A stretch of 64,000 nucleotides of DNA, taken from the NCBI RefSeq assembly GCF_000514815.1, contig NZ_AZWQ01000016.1, positions 1-64,000 on the forward strand. The letters are read 5' to 3'. Positions 61,311-64,000 of the stretch are shown piece after piece. The stretch's first letter is position 1; every line of letters starts with the position of its first letter. Under the pieces are notes generated by a model. That model was not told the origin of the DNA. It saw only the letters and a list, made by a program, of their open reading frames with translations, and made no database searches. This stretch comes from Salinispora fenicalii (lineage in GTDB: Bacteria > Actinomycetota > Actinomycetes > Mycobacteriales > Micromonosporaceae). The translations under genes were made by a program, and so were the position numbers.

Positions 61311-62047
61311 AGGGTGATCCCCCCGTCGACCTGAAAGACCTGACCGGTGACGTAACCGGCGCGATCCGAGCAGAGGAAGGCAACGAGCTCCGCGACCTCC
61401 TCCGGGCGGCCGAAGCGACCCAGCGGGATCTGGCTGAGCGCCTGGTCACGCAGCTTCCCCGCCAGAGCGTCGGTCATGTCCGTCTCAATGAAGCCGGGGG
61501 CTACCACGTTCACCCGGACGCCGTACCCGGCGACCTCCTTGGCCAGCGAACGGCTCAGGCCGACAATGCCAGCCTTGCTGGCCGCGTACGCGGTCTGTCC
61601 GGCGTTGCCGTAGACGCCCGCCACCGAGGACATGTTGACCACCACGCCGGCGCGGCGCTTCATGAAACGGAACGTCATCGCCCGGCAGAGGTTCCAGGTG
61701 CCGGTCAGGTTGGTCGACAGCACCGCCTGCCAGTCCTGTTCGGTGGCCAACACCAACGGGCTGTCCCGGGTGATCCCGGCGTTGTTCACCAGGCAGCTGA
61801 TCGGGCCGAGTCGTTCCTCGGCGGCGCCGACGAACTCGTCGACCGCGGCCGGGTCGGCCACGTCACACGCGGCGGCGTACACCGGCACCCCGAACGCCGC
61901 CACCTCCGCCTGGGTCTTGGCCGCCGCCTCGCTGTCGCTGCTGTAGCAACCGGCGACCGCGTAGCCCTGCGCAGCGAGGCGTAGGGCGATCGCCCGGCCG
62001 ATGCCACGCGAGACACCGGTCACCAGTGCTCGGAGCTGAGTGGACAT
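61307..62047 (-). CDS. FabG-type 3-oxoacyl-ACP reductase
   Basis: 246 aa from the ATG at 62047 after GGGGAGG. SDR motifs: [25 protein letters not shown], Ser in VNMSSVAG, YxxxK in YAASK, and the FabG ending [12 protein letters not shown]. It reduces 3-ketoacyl-ACP to the 3-hydroxyacyl form with NADPH. No enoyl reductase is visible in the operon, so unsaturated intermediates may persist. Confidence 0.92.
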   Translation of the reverse strand: MSTQLRALVTGVSRGIGRAIALRLAAQGYAVAGCYSSDSEAAAKTQAEVAAFGVPVYAAACDVADPAAVDEFVGAAEERLGPISCLVNNAGITRDSPLVLATEQDWQAVLSTNLTGTWNLCRAMTFRFMKRRAGVVVNMSSVAGVYGNAGQTAYAASKAGIVGLSRSLAKEVAGYGVRVNVVAPGFIETDMTDALAGKLRDQALSQIPLGRFGRPEEVAELVAFLCSDRAGYVTGQVFQVDGGITL

Positions 62048-62130
62048 GCCCAACCTCCCCTGTCGGGACGCCTGCCGGACGTACCCGACACAACGTGCGG
62101 CATGACGGGTGTGTTGTATTTACCCCCGGA
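62048..62130. other. Short gap in the cluster 2 gene series
   Basis: The only gap of more than 30 bases in the series. It is relatively A+T-rich near 62110-62155 (gtgttgtatttaccc). It might hold an internal promoter for fabG and the genes below, but I could not define boxes. Confidence 0.4.
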
Positions 62131-63401
62131 TCAACATACTGAACCATCGGCACACCCGTCAGCAAGCGGTGTCGTATGTTTGCTTTGGTGTCCGGTGTCG
62201 GGCGCGGGGAGTTCGGCGAGTACCTGCGCGGTGTCCGCGCCGGGCTCGGGTGCCCCCCGGCGGACCCGGGTCGGGGTACGGGAGAACTTCGCCGCCGGCC
62301 CCACGATCGGAGCGGTACTGCCGTCGCAGAGCGAGGTGGGCTGCAACATCGCCCGCTCGGCCAAGTACGGGTCGGCAGCCACCTCAGCGACGGTACGTAC
62401 CCTCGAGGCCGTCAGGCCCCGCCGCACCAGGGCGGCGACCACCTCGTCGGTGGGCCGGGTGGCGCACCACCGGGCGAGGACCGCGTCCACCTCGACCCGG
62501 TTGACTAACCGATCGGCGGCCCGGGCGAAACCCTCCGCCCGGGCCAACTCCGGCCGGCTCACCACCTCGGCCAGTTCCCGCCAGTGCCGGTCCAACGCGA
62601 CAGCCAGGTAGACCTGCCCGTCAACGCAGGGGTAGACGTTCGCCGGCACCACGAAGTCGGTCTGGTTGCCCCAGCGCCGCGGCGGCCGGCCCGCGGCGGC
62701 GAGGGTGTGCAGGCCCGCGCTCCCGGCGACCATCGTGTCGAACATCGCCACGTCGACGTGTTGTCCCTCACCGGTCCGCTGCCGGTGCCACAGTGCCGCG
62801 AGCGCGCCGAGCGCACCGTGTAGACCGGCCAGTTCGTCGGCGAGGAACGTCGGTGCGCGCACCGGGCCCCCGTCTGGGGTGCCGTTGAGCGCCATCCAGC
62901 CGGAGGCCGCCTGGATGACCGGGTCGTACGCGGCCTCCGCCCGGCGGGACCCGAACTGCCCCCATCCGGAGATCGAGACGAGGACCAGGTCGGGCCGGAC
63001 CGCCCGGCACTGTGCCCAGCCCACCCCCCAGCCATCCAGCGTCCCGGGCTTGTAGTTCTCCACCACCACGTCGGCGGTGGCGACCAGCCGCAGGAAGCTC
63101 TCCCGCCCCTCGGTCCGGCGTAGGTCAAGCCCGACGCTGCGCTTGTTGCGGTTGACAGTCTGCCGAAACCAGGACAGACCCGTACCTGGGATCCGGGGTG
63201 GTACCTCCCCGTCACGGCCGTGCGGTAGCTCGACCCGGACGACATCGGCACCGAGGTCGGCCAGGACAGCACCGGCCAGCGGTCCCGACCACACCTTGGT
63301 CACGTCGAGCACCCGGACCCCGTCCAGGGGCCCGACCAGGTCGTCCCGGGCGTCCCGGTAGAAGTCGGCGGCATCTCGATAGAGTTCGGCGGCCATCGGG
63401 C

Positions 63402-63405
<4 letters not shown>
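62131..63405 (-). CDS. CaiB/BaiF-family CoA transferase
   Basis: 424 aa; the GTG at 63405 overlaps the thiolase stop (GTGA), with an ATG three codons later. Family III CoA-transferase pattern: GVRVLDVTKVWSGPLAGAVL, LADLGADVVRVE, NRNKRSVGLDLR, VVVENYKPGTLDGWG and GEGQHVDVAMFDTMV with the probable catalytic Asp. It moves CoA between acids. With a thiolase upstream it could prepare or recycle a CoA-linked starter. The last about 30 residues are unlike the family. Confidence 0.88.

Positions 63406-64000
<595 letters not shown>

Overview
The window is high-GC actinobacterial DNA. Genes often start with GTG, neighbouring genes overlap by 4 bp (ATGA or GTGA), there is a SARP-type regulator with a TTA codon, and two biosynthetic gene clusters are present. 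A filamentous actinomycete (for example Micromonosporaceae or Streptomycetaceae) fits, but nothing here fixes the genus.

Left flank (1-6367): a 5'-partial RidA, a NUDT9-like NUDIX protein, a second RidA with a damaged 3' end, a SnoaL-like protein, a thymidylate-kinase-like protein, an MFS transporter and a regulatory gap. Cluster 1 (about 6.4-38.1 kb) begins with a SARP regulator and an SDR. Next comes a six-gene, translationally coupled minus-strand operon: sulfotransferase, cytosolic substrate-binding-like protein, ThDP enzyme, cystathionine-beta-synthase-like enzyme, Glu/Leu dehydrogenase-like enzyme and fumarase/adenylosuccinate-lyase-like enzyme. The middle matches the logic of valanimycin-type azoxy biosynthesis: an aminoacyl-tRNA-dependent transferase (VlmA-like), a diiron protein (VlmB-like), a flavin reductase (VlmR-like), a small membrane protein (VlmO-like), an acyl-CoA-dehydrogenase-fold N-hydroxylase (VlmH-like) and a PLP decarboxylase (VlmD-like). 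The right half has an LLM monooxygenase, two unusual ACPs, a fully reducing type I PKS (KS-AT-DH-ER-KR-ACP), a type II thioesterase, two SnoaL-like paralogues, an exporter and an acyl-AMP ligase.

The most striking object is a serine-type tRNA-like gene (21587-21669, minus) inside the azoxy gene set. Its acceptor, D, variable and T arms are intact. Its anticodon arm is a perfect 5-bp stem closed by a GUAA tetraloop, so there is no anticodon. Because SerRS recognises the long variable arm and acceptor rather than the anticodon, this RNA could be charged with serine yet stay out of translation and feed the VlmA-like transferase. No seryl-tRNA synthetase gene is visible here. Arrays of CTGAC-type repeats spaced 11 bp, as expected for SARP operators, lie upstream of the tRNA and of most cluster 1 transcription units.

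The middle (38.1-49.5 kb) looks unrelated: an IS3 transposase remnant, an acyltransferase-3 membrane protein, a two-component system, a three-gene set (hypothetical, MoxR ATPase, VWA metallopeptidase-like), a sirtuin, several decayed genes and an HTH protein. Cluster 2 (49.6 kb to the right edge) is one minus-strand, largely overlapping gene series encoding a dissociated (type II) fatty-acid/polyketide system: thiolase, CoA transferase, ketoreductase, two hot-dog proteins, ACP, four ketosynthase-like proteins (two without the active Cys), hydrolase, thioesterase, HCCA-isomerase-like protein, class II aldolase, acyl-CoA ligase and P450.
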